Below, in pieces: positions 15,170 to 25,700 of a DNA stretch of 64,000 bases. Position 1 is the first letter of the stretch, and every line of letters starts with the position of its first letter. The position numbers and the translations under genes are program-made. Origin of the DNA: Profundibacterium mesophilum KAUST100406-0324 (lineage in GTDB: Bacteria > Pseudomonadota > Alphaproteobacteria > Rhodobacterales > Rhodobacteraceae); contig NZ_APKE01000036.1 in NCBI RefSeq assembly GCF_009835145.1, positions 1 through 64,000 on the forward strand, given 5' to 3'. The notes below the pieces were generated by a model. The model saw nothing but the letters and a program-made list of their open reading frames with translations, had not been told where the DNA came from and searched no databases.

Positions 15170-17653
15170 TCAGAGAAAATCGATATGCTCCGCGATCCCG
15201 GCAAGGGCGTAAATTCCGTCGAAGGAGAGGCTTTCGCCGCCGTCGAAGGCAAGCCGCGCCGCGCCCCACGGGCTGATTTCGCCATGCGCGGCGACGAGGG
15301 CCGCCGCGTTCTCGCCGCCGCTCCACAGCCGCGCATCGAGCAAGAGCCGGTCGCCGCCGCGCATGTCGAAATCCGAGATCCGGTCCCAGCCGTCGCCGGG
15401 GGCGAAGACGAAGGTGTCGGCGCCCCATTCACCGCGCATCGTGTCGGCGCCTCCGCCCCCGTGGAGCCTGTCGCCGCCGGCATTCCCGACGAGCAGGTCG
15501 CGGCCGCCGCCGCCGGACAGGGTGTCGTCGGCAGCTCCGCCCCCGAGGAAGTCGTCGCCGCTCTCGCCCTCGATCCGGTCCGGCTCGTTGCCGCCCCACA
15601 GGATGTCGGCGCCGCTGCCGCCGAAGATACGGTTCCAGCCACCCGTGCCGAAGACGAGATCGGTGCCGCCACCGGCAAATATGCGGTCCGCGCCGCCGTT
15701 CCCGGCCATCGTGTCGGCGCCGGCGCCTCCCTCGATCGTGTCATGCGCAGGGCCGCCCCAGAGCCGGTCGGCACCGGTGCCGCCGATGATCAGGTCCGCG
15801 CCGTCGTTCCCGAAGACGATGTCGCGCCCGTCGCCGCCAAGGATCGTGTCGGCCCCGTAGCCGCCGCCGAGCGTATCATTGCCGCCGCCACCCGCGACAT
15901 GGTCGTCCCCGCGCAGGGCCCAGATTTCCTCGGAACGGCCGTCTCCGGTCAGAACGTCCCGGCCGGGCGTGCCGAATGTCTTGACGATGCGCGGTATATC
16001 GGACGTCTCGCCGTCTTGCGTCTCGCCATCCGTTCCGGCCGGGGGATCGGTCGCTTCCCCGCCCGTCTGGTCCGTTCCGCCCGGCGTAGAGGGCGGCTCG
16101 GTTTCGGTCGGCGGCTCCGACGGCGCGGGCAGCTCTGGCGGCGCGGGCGAGGCGGAAAGATTGCCCAGGATCAGGACCCGGTCCGGCGTTTCGAACCGGG
16201 TGCCGAAGAGGTCGTCGGTCGAAAGGCGTGCCCCGTCATGCGACAGCACCCGCAGCTCGAAGTCGCGATATTGAAGCCTGATCCCGCCGGCGAGCCCGTA
16301 GGTCTCGAGTTGCTCTGGCGCGCGCAGCATCGGCAGGTCGGACAGGTCGATACGGTCGCGCCCGGTCTCGAAATCGAGGATGCGCGCCCGCGTGGCGCCG
16401 CCGTCGATGACGAAGATGTCCCGCCCGCCGCCGCCGAGCATGTCGGTCGCCCCGGAACCCGCCGCGAGGATATCGTCGCCCCCGCCGCCGGAGAGGCGTC
16501 CGGAGCCCGCGATCATGTCGTCGCGGCCCGTCCCGGTGAACGTCCCCCGCGCGCCGCTGGAGCCGCGCAGCTCGCCGAGCCGCGACAGGTCGATCTCGAA
16601 GCGCGACAGGCCGTCCGCGGCCTGCGAGGAGACGAAGAGCTGGAAGCTCGCGCCGACCTCCATTGCCTCGATCGCCGTCACGGCATCAAGGCCCAGCCCG
16701 ATGTCATGCGCGATGCTGCGCAGATGCACGAGCCGCCCGTCGCCCAGGAGCGAGAACAGGCTGAGCCCGTCATCGCCGCCACCCGCCGCCACGAGCGCGC
16801 CGCCATTGGGCAATTCCATGGCCGCGACCGCCTGCGCGGCGCCGAAGCGGGTCTCGCGCGTGTCGAGGACGTGGTCGGCGGCGTCCAGCGTGCCGTCATC
16901 CTCTACCCGCACGACGCTGAGCGAGCTGCTGGCGGCCGCCGCGACGATCGCCCAGCTGGCGCCATGCGCGGCCACGCTCGCCACGTCGGTCGGACGGCCG
17001 ATCCCGAGCCCGTCACCCGCCCCGATCCGGTCGATAAAGACTGGCGCCGCGCCCGGCGTGCCGAAATGCCAGGCGCTCAGATCGCCGCTGCCGCTGTCGA
17101 CGGCGAGCGCATGGACGGGCGCGCCGCCATGCGCGCGCGCCGCCCATTCCATCGCTGCGACCGAGTGCGGAACGGCGCCGGCATCCTCGCCGCGCGGCGC
17201 AAGGCGCAGGACGCTGCCGCCGGCCACGCTTGCGCCGAAACCGCCCGCATCGGCGAAATGGGCCGCGCCCTCGCCCGGTCTGGCATCGAGCATGGCAAGC
17301 ACCGGCCCCGCCCCGAGGCCGGGCGTGGCGGTGCCGGGGATCATGCGGAAGGCGTGATCGATCTCGAGGGGGGTGATCCTGGAGCCGGCGAATACCAGGT
17401 CGAGCCCCCCGGGTCCCATGCCGACCGAAAGCTCTCCGGCCCCCGCCTCCGTATCCGTCCAGGCGAAACGCTCCACGTCGCGCAGGCGCGGGGCGGCGCC
17501 CTCCGTCAGGGTATAGCTGGCCAGTCCGCCGCCCGGCCCCGTGGCGGTGAAGAGATGGGCACGACCCTCGACCGCCACGCCCGCGAGCGAGCGGATGCCG
17601 ATATCGACAGTGACGAAACCCGATCCGAATCGACCCTCGAACGTGATGTCCAT
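15170..17653 (-). CDS. Large RTX calcium-binding protein, probably type I secreted
   Basis: 827 residues from ATG 17653 (GGGGG upstream). Residues 1-365 contain repeated strand-rich segments with a beta-propeller look. A short glycine-rich RTX block lies at about 374-414, a Pro/Ser/Thr/Glu linker at about 496-549 and a long RTX array at about 583-750 with many GGxGxD nonapeptides. The C-terminus (DGIYALAGIAEHIDFL) is the kind of uncleaved hydrophobic tail recognised by type I secretion. There is no N-terminal signal peptide, consistent with that route. No T1SS genes lie in the window. Position in the polysaccharide locus, divergent from glf, suggests a surface or matrix role, possibly binding the polysaccharide. 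Confidence 0.85.
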   Translation of the reverse strand: MDITFEGRFGSGFVTVDIGIRSLAGVAVEGRAHLFTATGPGGGLASYTLTEGAAPRLRDVERFAWTDTEAGAGELSVGMGPGGLDLVFAGSRITPLEIDHAFRMIPGTATPGLGAGPVLAMLDARPGEGAAHFADAGGFGASVAGGSVLRLAPRGEDAGAVPHSVAAMEWAARAHGGAPVHALAVDSGSGDLSAWHFGTPGAAPVFIDRIGAGDGLGIGRPTDVASVAAHGASWAIVAAAASSSLSVVRVEDDGTLDAADHVLDTRETRFGAAQAVAAMELPNGGALVAAGGGDDGLSLFSLLGDGRLVHLRSIAHDIGLGLDAVTAIEAMEVGASFQLFVSSQAADGLSRFEIDLSRLGELRGSSGARGTFTGTGRDDMIAGSGRLSGGGGDDILAAGSGATDMLGGGGRDIFVIDGGATRARILDFETGRDRIDLSDLPMLRAPEQLETYGLAGGIRLQYRDFELRVLSHDGARLSTDDLFGTRFETPDRVLILGNLSASPAPPELPAPSEPPTETEPPSTPGGTDQTGGEATDPPAGTDGETQDGETSDIPRIVKTFGTPGRDVLTGDGRSEEIWALRGDDHVAGGGGNDTLGGGYGADTILGGDGRDIVFGNDGADLIIGGTGADRLWGGPAHDTIEGGAGADTMAGNGGADRIFAGGGTDLVFGTGGWNRIFGGSGADILWGGNEPDRIEGESGDDFLGGGAADDTLSGGGGRDLLVGNAGGDRLHGGGGADTMRGEWGADTFVFAPGDGWDRISDFDMRGGDRLLLDARLWSGGENAAALVAAHGEISPWGAARLAFDGGESLSFDGIYALAGIAEHIDFL
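15405..15905 (-). repeat. RTX nonapeptide repeat array
   Basis: Tandem copies encoding the GGxGxDxhh pattern, for example GGGGADTM, GGAGADTM and GGSGADILW, within the gene at 15170-17653. Each pair of repeats forms a Ca2+-binding turn of a parallel beta-roll. The DNA repeats are degenerate, so the array is selected at protein level rather than freshly duplicated. Confidence 0.85.
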
Positions 17654-17736
17654 GCTTGCCCCCGCACCTGAAACCGGGTGCAGGAATGTGCGGCGCACGG
17701 GGTGGGGGAGGGGACGCAATTCCGGCCAAAACGTGA

Positions 17737-18990
<1,254 letters not shown>

Positions 18991-19016
18991 GCGGGGCATA
19001 ACGGAAAGGCAGTCGG

Positions 19017-20057
19017 ATGCTCGCAATCGTCCATATCGGCGCGCCGAAGGCCGGCTCCACGGCGCTGCAGGAAACACTCAGGGCCAATCGCGGACGCCTC
19101 TGGTCGCAGGGAATCTTCGCCTTCGCGCCTCAATGGGGGCCCTTCGACAGGGCTCTTTCAGCGCGTTTCGCAAATCAGAACGAGCCGGTGATCCCGAACC
19201 TGCGCGACAAGTTCGCGACACCTGCCGCGATGCACCGCTGGAGCATGCGCAACTGGCAGGATCTCGAGCGGCGCGTGCACAAGAACCGCCCCGAGGTGAC
19301 CATCCTCTCCTCGGAGCATTTCCTCGACCTCGCCGAGCCCGAGGCCCTCTACGGCGCGCTACGCACGATCTTCGACGAGATCGCCGTCATCTGCTACTTG
19401 CGCGATCCGGTCGCGCTTTATCCCTCGAAGATCAATCAGCAGATCCGCGACGGCTTGCGCCTCTCCCAGCTCGAGACGCCGGACGCGTTCGCCTATCGGC
19501 CCGCATCGCGGATCGAGGCCCATGTGCGGCTCGCGGATGCGGGGCGGATCGCGGTGCGCAATTTCGACCGTGCCAATCTGACGGGCGGCGACATCGTGCG
19601 CGACTTCTGCCAGCGCTGCGAGGCGATCATCGGCCGCCCGGTCGGGATGCCGCGCGTGCCCGAGCAGAGCAACGAGAGCCTGTGCGGCGCGGCGAGCGCG
19701 TGGCTGCTGGGGGTCAACGAGACCTTCGTGCCGGCCTATGCGAGCCTCGAGACGATCGCGGCGCGGCGCGGCGTGATCATGCGGCTGCGCGCCGATCCGG
19801 TGCTTGCGGAGTATCCGCGCCTGAAGCTGGACGATGCGCGGATGGCGCAGTGCATCAGGCGCAATGCCGCGCCGGTGATCGCCCATCACAACAGCGCCTA
19901 TTTCACCGATCAGAAGCAGTGGCCGGAGGCTGCCGCAACTGTCGATCACGGCGGCGGGCCGGAGGATGCGCGCGCGCGGATGCGCGATTGGCTCTGGAGC
20001 TATGCCGATCCGCAGGCGCTGCGCCGCGTGATCGAGGTCGCGACCGCTGAACGCTGA
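19017..20057 (+). CDS. Sulfotransferase-like protein
   Basis: 346 residues. The N-terminus AIVHIGAPKAGSTALQETL matches the PAPS 5'-phosphosulfate-binding loop of bacterial sulfotransferases. A second signature, VICYLRDPVALYPSKINQ near residue 125, fits the 3'-phosphate-binding strand and helix (R and S conserved). The rest of the sequence is not close to a named family. It has no signal peptide. It sits directly downstream of glf, so it may sulfate a sugar residue of the locus polysaccharide; acceptor unknown. Confidence 0.75.
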   Translation: MLAIVHIGAPKAGSTALQETLRANRGRLWSQGIFAFAPQWGPFDRALSARFANQNEPVIPNLRDKFATPAAMHRWSMRNWQDLERRVHKNRPEVTILSSEHFLDLAEPEALYGALRTIFDEIAVICYLRDPVALYPSKINQQIRDGLRLSQLETPDAFAYRPASRIEAHVRLADAGRIAVRNFDRANLTGGDIVRDFCQRCEAIIGRPVGMPRVPEQSNESLCGAASAWLLGVNETFVPAYASLETIAARRGVIMRLRADPVLAEYPRLKLDDARMAQCIRRNAAPVIAHHNSAYFTDQKQWPEAAATVDHGGGPEDARARMRDWLWSYADPQALRRVIEVATAER

Positions 20058-20067
20058 GCGTGCCTTC

Positions 20068-20787
20068 TCAATCGACGCCGCTATGGGGCAATCGTCGGCC
20101 CATCACCCGCGCCACCGTCCGCTTGTCCGGGCGATCGCCAAGGAAGGCGAAAAGCGGCTCGAGAGCGGCGATGTCGGCGACGTAGTCGTCGTAATGCACC
20201 GCGATCGCGCGCTCGCCGAGCCGTTCCCGCATCCGCGCGAAACAGGCCTCGGCAATGTCCAGCTCGCGCTTGACGGCATCGGGGTCCATCGCCGCCCACC
20301 ACCCCGAACGGGCGGTTGCCGCGTGATCGCGGGTGTTGAACACGAAGCGCGGATCGGGCACGAATCTGAGGATGAAGTCGAGATAGGCATCGAGATAACC
20401 GCCGCAGTGATGAAACCTGATTTCCTTGAAACCCGCAACGCGGGTTCCCGCTGGCGGCCGCAGGACATCCGCGAGAAAGGCACGCGCCATGGCCGCGCCG
20501 AAGGCCTCGGTGTCGACCGTCTCGGCGCCGTACCACGGATGGTCCGGTCCCGTCGTCTCGCCGGTGCGCCGCAGCCCCTGCACGGGCTCGGCGCCGACCA
20601 GGGCGTGCCAGGCGCGCGCGGCATGGAAAAGCGCGTTGTTGTTCTCGCCCCTGATGCAATAGCCCTCCAGCCCGTTCAGCAGGTTCTGCAACAGGGTCGA
20701 TCCGGACCGTCCGTAGGTCACGATGATCACGTGCGACGGCGCGGTATCGAAGGCGGCGCCTTGCGACGGGACGGGATCGGCGGGCAT
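20068..20787 (-). CDS. Sulfotransferase family protein
   Basis: 239 residues from ATG 20787, with AGGAG 8 bases upstream; longer in-frame versions run into the opposite gene. The motif VIIVTYGRSGSTLLQNLL gives the PAPS P-loop-like site, and FVFNTRDHAATARSGWW gives the 3'-phosphate site with conserved Arg and Ser. The compact size and GRSGST loop are typical of carbohydrate sulfotransferases such as Stf0-like enzymes. It is convergent with the previous gene (10-base gap) and divergent from the 635-residue glycosyltransferase. Confidence 0.8.
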   Translation of the reverse strand: MPADPVPSQGAAFDTAPSHVIIVTYGRSGSTLLQNLLNGLEGYCIRGENNNALFHAARAWHALVGAEPVQGLRRTGETTGPDHPWYGAETVDTEAFGAAMARAFLADVLRPPAGTRVAGFKEIRFHHCGGYLDAYLDFILRFVPDPRFVFNTRDHAATARSGWWAAMDPDAVKRELDIAEACFARMRERLGERAIAVHYDDYVADIAALEPLFAFLGDRPDKRTVARVMGRRLPHSGVD

Positions 20788-20861
20788 GGGCGGTCTCCTG
20801 GGTCGGCGGCAAACGGCTTCTTCGGCCTTTACCCGCAGCCGGCCCCGTTCGACAAGCCGCG

Positions 20862-22769
20862 ATGATCCCCGCTTCCCCAACACAGGCCGCGACGCCGGCG
20901 GTCACGCTGATCGTTCCGGTTCATGACGTGCAGGAGCACGTGGGCGCCTGCATCGCCAGCATCCGCGCGCAGGGCATGACCGATTTCGAGGTCATCGTGA
21001 TCGATGACGGCTCCACCGATGACAGCCACAGGGCCGCGGTGACGGCGATCGGGTCAGATCCGCGCTTCAGGGTGATCCGGCAATCCAATGCCGGGCTTTC
21101 GGCGGCGCGCAATGTCGGGCTTTCGGCCGCGCGCGGCTCGGTGATCGGCTTCGTCGACAGCGATGACCGGATCGCGCCGGATTTCCTGGAGCGTATGTGC
21201 GCGGCGCTGGAGCGCAGCGGCGCCGACTGGGTGGCTTGCGCGGTGCGCTCGTGTCATCCGGACGGCTCGAGCGACGCGCACTCGGCGATCCATGGCGCGC
21301 CCGTGCCCGAAGGTCCGCCCAAGGGGCGGCTTATGCCGCTGGGGGATTGGTGTCAGATCATCCGCCACTACCCCTCGGCCTGGAACAAGCTCTACCGGCG
21401 CACCCTGATCGAGGGGCTGCGCTACGACGAGGGGACATGGTTCGAGGATCATGCCTTCTACTACCGCGCCGCCTGCCGGACCCATGCGATCATGCATCTG
21501 CCGCAGGCCCTCTACTGGCAGACGCGCGGGCGGCCCGGACAGATCACGGGGGCGGATGACGACCGGGTCTTCGAGCAGTTCGGCGTGCTCGAGACGCTGC
21601 ATGGCATCATGGCCTCCTCCGGGCGGCCAAAGGCGCGCGAGGGCTTTGAACGCATCGCCTCGCGGCTCCTTTTCGAGCGCAGCACCGTTCTGGCCGATCC
21701 TGCGCGCCGCGCGGCCTTCGCGGCCGCGGGCCGGGATTATCTCGCGCGCCGCGACATGCGCTACGCTCCGGACTGGGATCCGGGTATCTCGCGGCTCTGG
21801 GGGCTGGAGATGGCGGGGGCCTGCGCGGTGACGGTGATCGTGGCGGCAAGCGATGCCGCGCCGGACGCGCTGCGTGCGACGCTGCGCGCCCTCGAAGACC
21901 CGCGGCTGCCCAACGCCGAGATCCTGTGCCTCGGAACGCCCCCTCGCTCCGTGCAAAGCGCGGATCCGCGCCTTCGCTGGGACGCCGGGGATGGCGAGAC
22001 GGGCAGAGGGGATGCGATCCTGCGCGCCATGGCCCGCGCCGACGGGGCGCTCGTCACCGTGCTGCAACCTGGCGATCTGCTGCCGGCGGCGGCGCTGCAT
22101 GCGCGGGCGGAGGCGATGCTGCGCCTCGATGCCGATTTGGGATATTCCGACTTCCATTTCGGCCCGCGGGGCGATCTCTATCACGACGGGCTGCACGTGC
22201 CTGGCTTGGCCGCGCAATGCCCGGCCTGGCAGGCGCGAAGGATGCGCCCGGTCGAGATCGCCGCGCTTCACCTGCGCCCGCTCGGCAAGGTCTTCGCGGC
22301 ATCCGCCCTGCGCGGTCTGCTCGGGGATGAGCGCAATGCCCCGCAGACCTGGACCGCGCTCGTCATCGCCGCCGCGGCGCGGGCGGAACGTGCCGTGCGC
22401 TTCGAGGACGGAATGCCGCACGCCGCTGCGCAGGCCCCCCCGGATGCGCATCCGGGCGATCCGGCGCGGCTTGCACGGCAGATCGCCCTCATCGACGTGC
22501 CGGGCGGCCGGCTGCCGGCCGGGTGGCGGCGCCGGCTCTACCTGCGGGCGCTTCGCGAAGCTCTCTCCGGCCACTCGGGACGTCTGGCGCGTCTCGGGCT
22601 CGCCCTGCGCTACAGGGCGGCGTGGCGGGCCGAGCAGCGCTTGCAGGCCATGGGCGCGCTCGACCCCGATATAGGCCCGCGCCTCGCATGGCTCTTCACC
22701 CCGCCGCGCCCTCGTGGCATGGACGCGCGGGACGGGCGGGGGCCCGATGGTGCCGAAGAGGAGAGTTGA
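20862..22769 (+). CDS. Family 2 glycosyltransferase with a second, degenerate GT-A-like half
   Basis: 635 residues. The first domain is a clear GT2: VTLIVPVHDVQEHVGACI, VIVIDDGSTDDS, NAGLSAARNVGLS and GFVDSDDRIAPDF, with an ED-type catalytic segment (GTWFEDHAFY) near residue 190. From about 325 a second region, AVTVIVAASDAAPDALRATL followed by GDAILRAMARADGALVTVL, mirrors GT-A strand order but lacks a DxD, so it looks like a degenerate copy. No membrane segments. The stop abuts the ATG of the 1405-residue gene (TGAATG), so the two are translationally coupled. Confidence 0.82.
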   Translation: MIPASPTQAATPAVTLIVPVHDVQEHVGACIASIRAQGMTDFEVIVIDDGSTDDSHRAAVTAIGSDPRFRVIRQSNAGLSAARNVGLSAARGSVIGFVDSDDRIAPDFLERMCAALERSGADWVACAVRSCHPDGSSDAHSAIHGAPVPEGPPKGRLMPLGDWCQIIRHYPSAWNKLYRRTLIEGLRYDEGTWFEDHAFYYRAACRTHAIMHLPQALYWQTRGRPGQITGADDDRVFEQFGVLETLHGIMASSGRPKAREGFERIASRLLFERSTVLADPARRAAFAAAGRDYLARRDMRYAPDWDPGISRLWGLEMAGACAVTVIVAASDAAPDALRATLRALEDPRLPNAEILCLGTPPRSVQSADPRLRWDAGDGETGRGDAILRAMARADGALVTVLQPGDLLPAAALHARAEAMLRLDADLGYSDFHFGPRGDLYHDGLHVPGLAAQCPAWQARRMRPVEIAALHLRPLGKVFAASALRGLLGDERNAPQTWTALVIAAAARAERAVRFEDGMPHAAAQAPPDAHPGDPARLARQIALIDVPGGRLPAGWRRRLYLRALREALSGHSGRLARLGLALRYRAAWRAEQRLQAMGALDPDIGPRLAWLFTPPRPRGMDARDGRGPDGAEEES

Positions 22770-25700
22770 ATGCGCGCGCTCGAGGTCAGGCAAGGCGCCA
22801 CGGTCCGCTATCATGCGCGGTTCGACACGCTGCCCTATGCCAATATCTCGTTCTTCACCCCGCGCGGTCCGGGCGGGGATATTCCGTTCCATCTCTCGCT
22901 GCGTGCCGAGACGGGGCGTGCCGTGTGCAACACGCGGGCCGGCGGGTCATGGGGGCGCGAGATCGGCGCGCGCGTGCAATTCGCACCGGGTGGCACCGAG
23001 GTCGAGATCCGCCTGACGCCCCGAGGCGCCGAGGTCCGTCTCGACGGCGTTCTCGTCTTCTCTTTGCCCGGCCCGCTTCTCGGCGGCTCGAAGGGCGGTC
23101 TTGCGCGGCTCGCCGCGCGCGGGCGGTTCGCCGGCTGCGGCGACATCGCGATGTTCGAGCATACGGGCGGCATCTTGGGGGCCGACGTGATCATCGGGCT
23201 GCCGGCTGACAGCACGTCTCCTGCGGCTGGAAAGATCGCCCTGACGCGTCGGATCGAGCTTCTGGCCCGCTATTCCCCGCCACATGGTGCTGATGCGCCG
23301 GGGCTCTGGTATCTTGCCGCCGGCGGCGTGATGACGCCGTGCGAGACGCTCGATATCCGTCCCGCGGGCGCAAGGGGCGGCCATGTCATCGAGGCCGCCT
23401 TTCCGGGCCGGGTCTGGTGCGATGGCGCGGATGGCGCGGGCGGGGCGCTGCGGCTCGAGCTTCGGGGCCTTGTTGACGGCACGCCGCTCGCCCGGCGCCT
23501 GCTCGATCCGGCGCAACTGGCCGTGCATATCGAGGAAATCCTGGCCGCTCACGACCTGCGTGCCGATCCCTACGCGGCAATGCAGCTTCTCGAGCATCTG
23601 CGGTTCTCCGGTGCGGGGCGCCTTCTTGGCCCCGAGGCACGCCGGGCCGCTGCCCGGATCGCGGAGCGTTTCAGGCTGCACGCCTTCCTCGGCACAGCGC
23701 TGGATGGCGGGGCCGGTGAGGGCACCTCGAGACAGGGCGAACTTGCCGCCGTTGCTGCGAACCCTTCCCTGGACGGCGCCGAGGTGGCCCCTGCCGATCC
23801 GGTTCGCGCCGCCCATGCCGCGTTCTCGCGCAAGATGCGGGCCGAGCCGGACTGCGATCTGACGGCGCTTTTGTGGGAGACATGCGCGCCGCTTGCCAAG
23901 GAGGACAGGATCGGCCTCGTCCTGGCGCTGAGCGAGGTCTTTTGCGATGCAGGCAAGGCGGAGGCCCTGGTCCGCGCGGCCCGCCAGATGGAGCTTGCGA
24001 TGCCGGAGCCCGTCGGCGCGCCCTGGCACGATTCGGCCCTGCTGCCGTTCCTGCTCCTTTCGGGACGGGCAGGCGATGTCGCCCCGGCGATCGGCGGGCT
24101 CGACGGGACAGAGGGCTGGATCGTCACGCCAGCCCTTGGCTGGACGGTGCGCCGGGCGCTCGCCGATGGCGCGCTCGGCAATGACACGCGCGAGGCGATC
24201 GTTCTGGCGGGCCTCGATTTCCTGCGGCGCGAGGCGCGGGATTACTGGGGCCGCAGCGCTTGCGCGTCGATGATCGAGATGTCGGTCGCCCTTCTGTCGG
24301 GTGGGCCTCTGTTGCCGGACGCATTGCGCGCATCCTTGCCCGCCGCGCTCGTCGCGGTGCATGGAGGCTCGCGCAGCTTCTGGGACCGTCTTGCCATGGA
24401 CAGCGGCGGGGCGGCGCCCGAACTGGCGGCGGCACGCGCGGCTTTCGAGGCCCTTGACGGGCCGGAGGGCGAGGAGATGGACGGCTTGCGGGCGCGCACC
24501 CGCCGCGCCGGTGCCTTGCGCGTTCTCGGCCGGGCGGGCCTTGTCGATGCGGACCGGTTGCAGCGCGAGTTTCTTGGCCCCGCCGGCTGTGCCGCTCCCG
24601 ATCCGGCACCCGCCGATCTGCTGGGCGAGGGGATCGATCCCGGCGAGGCGGCGATCCGGCACATGGCGTTTCCGCGCGGTTCCGGCGGTACGGCGGGCGC
24701 ACCGCGTCTCGCGCCCGTCGCGGCCGCGGCGATGCCCGCATGCTACCCCGAGATCCCGCAGGCGCCGCGCGCCGCGCTGCAGCGGCGGGCAAGCCGTGGG
24801 TGCAGTGCGCTTCATGCGAGGGTCTCGGCGGGCGGCCTGCCGCCCGGACCCGAAGAGATCGAGACGATCGCCGATATGCTGGCGGCCTTGTCGGGCCGGG
24901 ATTCGCGGTTCATCGGCTTCGCGATGGCGCTTGGCCTCTTCCGCGCCCTGGCCGCGGCGGACGTACTGGACGCGGCGGAGCGGCTGGCCGGACGTATCGA
25001 GCGGATGCTCACCGCTCTGCCGGCCGATGATCGCGGTGCGCTGCGATCGGCTCCGGCGCTGCGCATGGCGCTGGCCCCCGTGGCACGGATCGCGGCCCAT
25101 GCGGCGGGGCGCGCTGACGGAACCGGACTGCATGCCGCGGGCCGTCTGTGCGATCTGCTGGGTCTGCCCGCGGGCGGCCTTCCGACCTTGGCGCAGGGAC
25201 AGGCCCAAGGGCGGGACCAAAGACACACGCATCATGCGCCCGCGAGCGCGTCGCCGCTTTTCGACACGATCGTCATCGTCTTTTCCTGCAGGCCCAATCT
25301 CGACACGCGGGTCGAGGCGATGCGCGGCGGCTGGCTCAAGGCGCTCTCCCGGCTCGGCATTCCCTATCTCGTCGTGGTGGGCAACGGCGATGGCCGGATC
25401 GAGGGCGATGTCCTCGCACTCGATGCGCCGGACGATTACGAGGGACTGCCGCAAAAGACCCTCGCCGCGATCGACTGGGTCCACACGCAGACCGATTTCG
25501 CCTATATGCTCAAGATCGACGACGACTGCTTCCTGGAGCCGTCCACTTTCTTTCACGCGCAAAGCTACCGCAAGTTCGACTATTACGGGCGCGTGCTGCG
25601 GCGCGTGCAGGGCGAGATGGATCGCGGTTGGCATACCGGCAAGTCGCGCAGCACGCGCGGCCGCCTAGAGCTCGACAAGTCACCCGAACCCTCGCTCTAC

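Noticed and set aside
15405-15905. Regularly spaced GC-rich repeats that could be taken for a CRISPR array
   Set aside because: The repeats are degenerate, have no unique spacers and encode in-frame RTX nonapeptides.
14141-17671. Plus-strand reading frame of 1176 residues opposite the glycosyltransferase and RTX genes
   Set aside because: The minus strand has clear GT2 and RTX motifs; the long open frame is a by-product of high GC and the repeat codons.
22947-25634. Minus-strand frame of 895 residues inside the giant glycosyltransferase gene
   Set aside because: No motif or sensible composition; the plus strand carries galectin-like and glycosyltransferase signatures across this gene.
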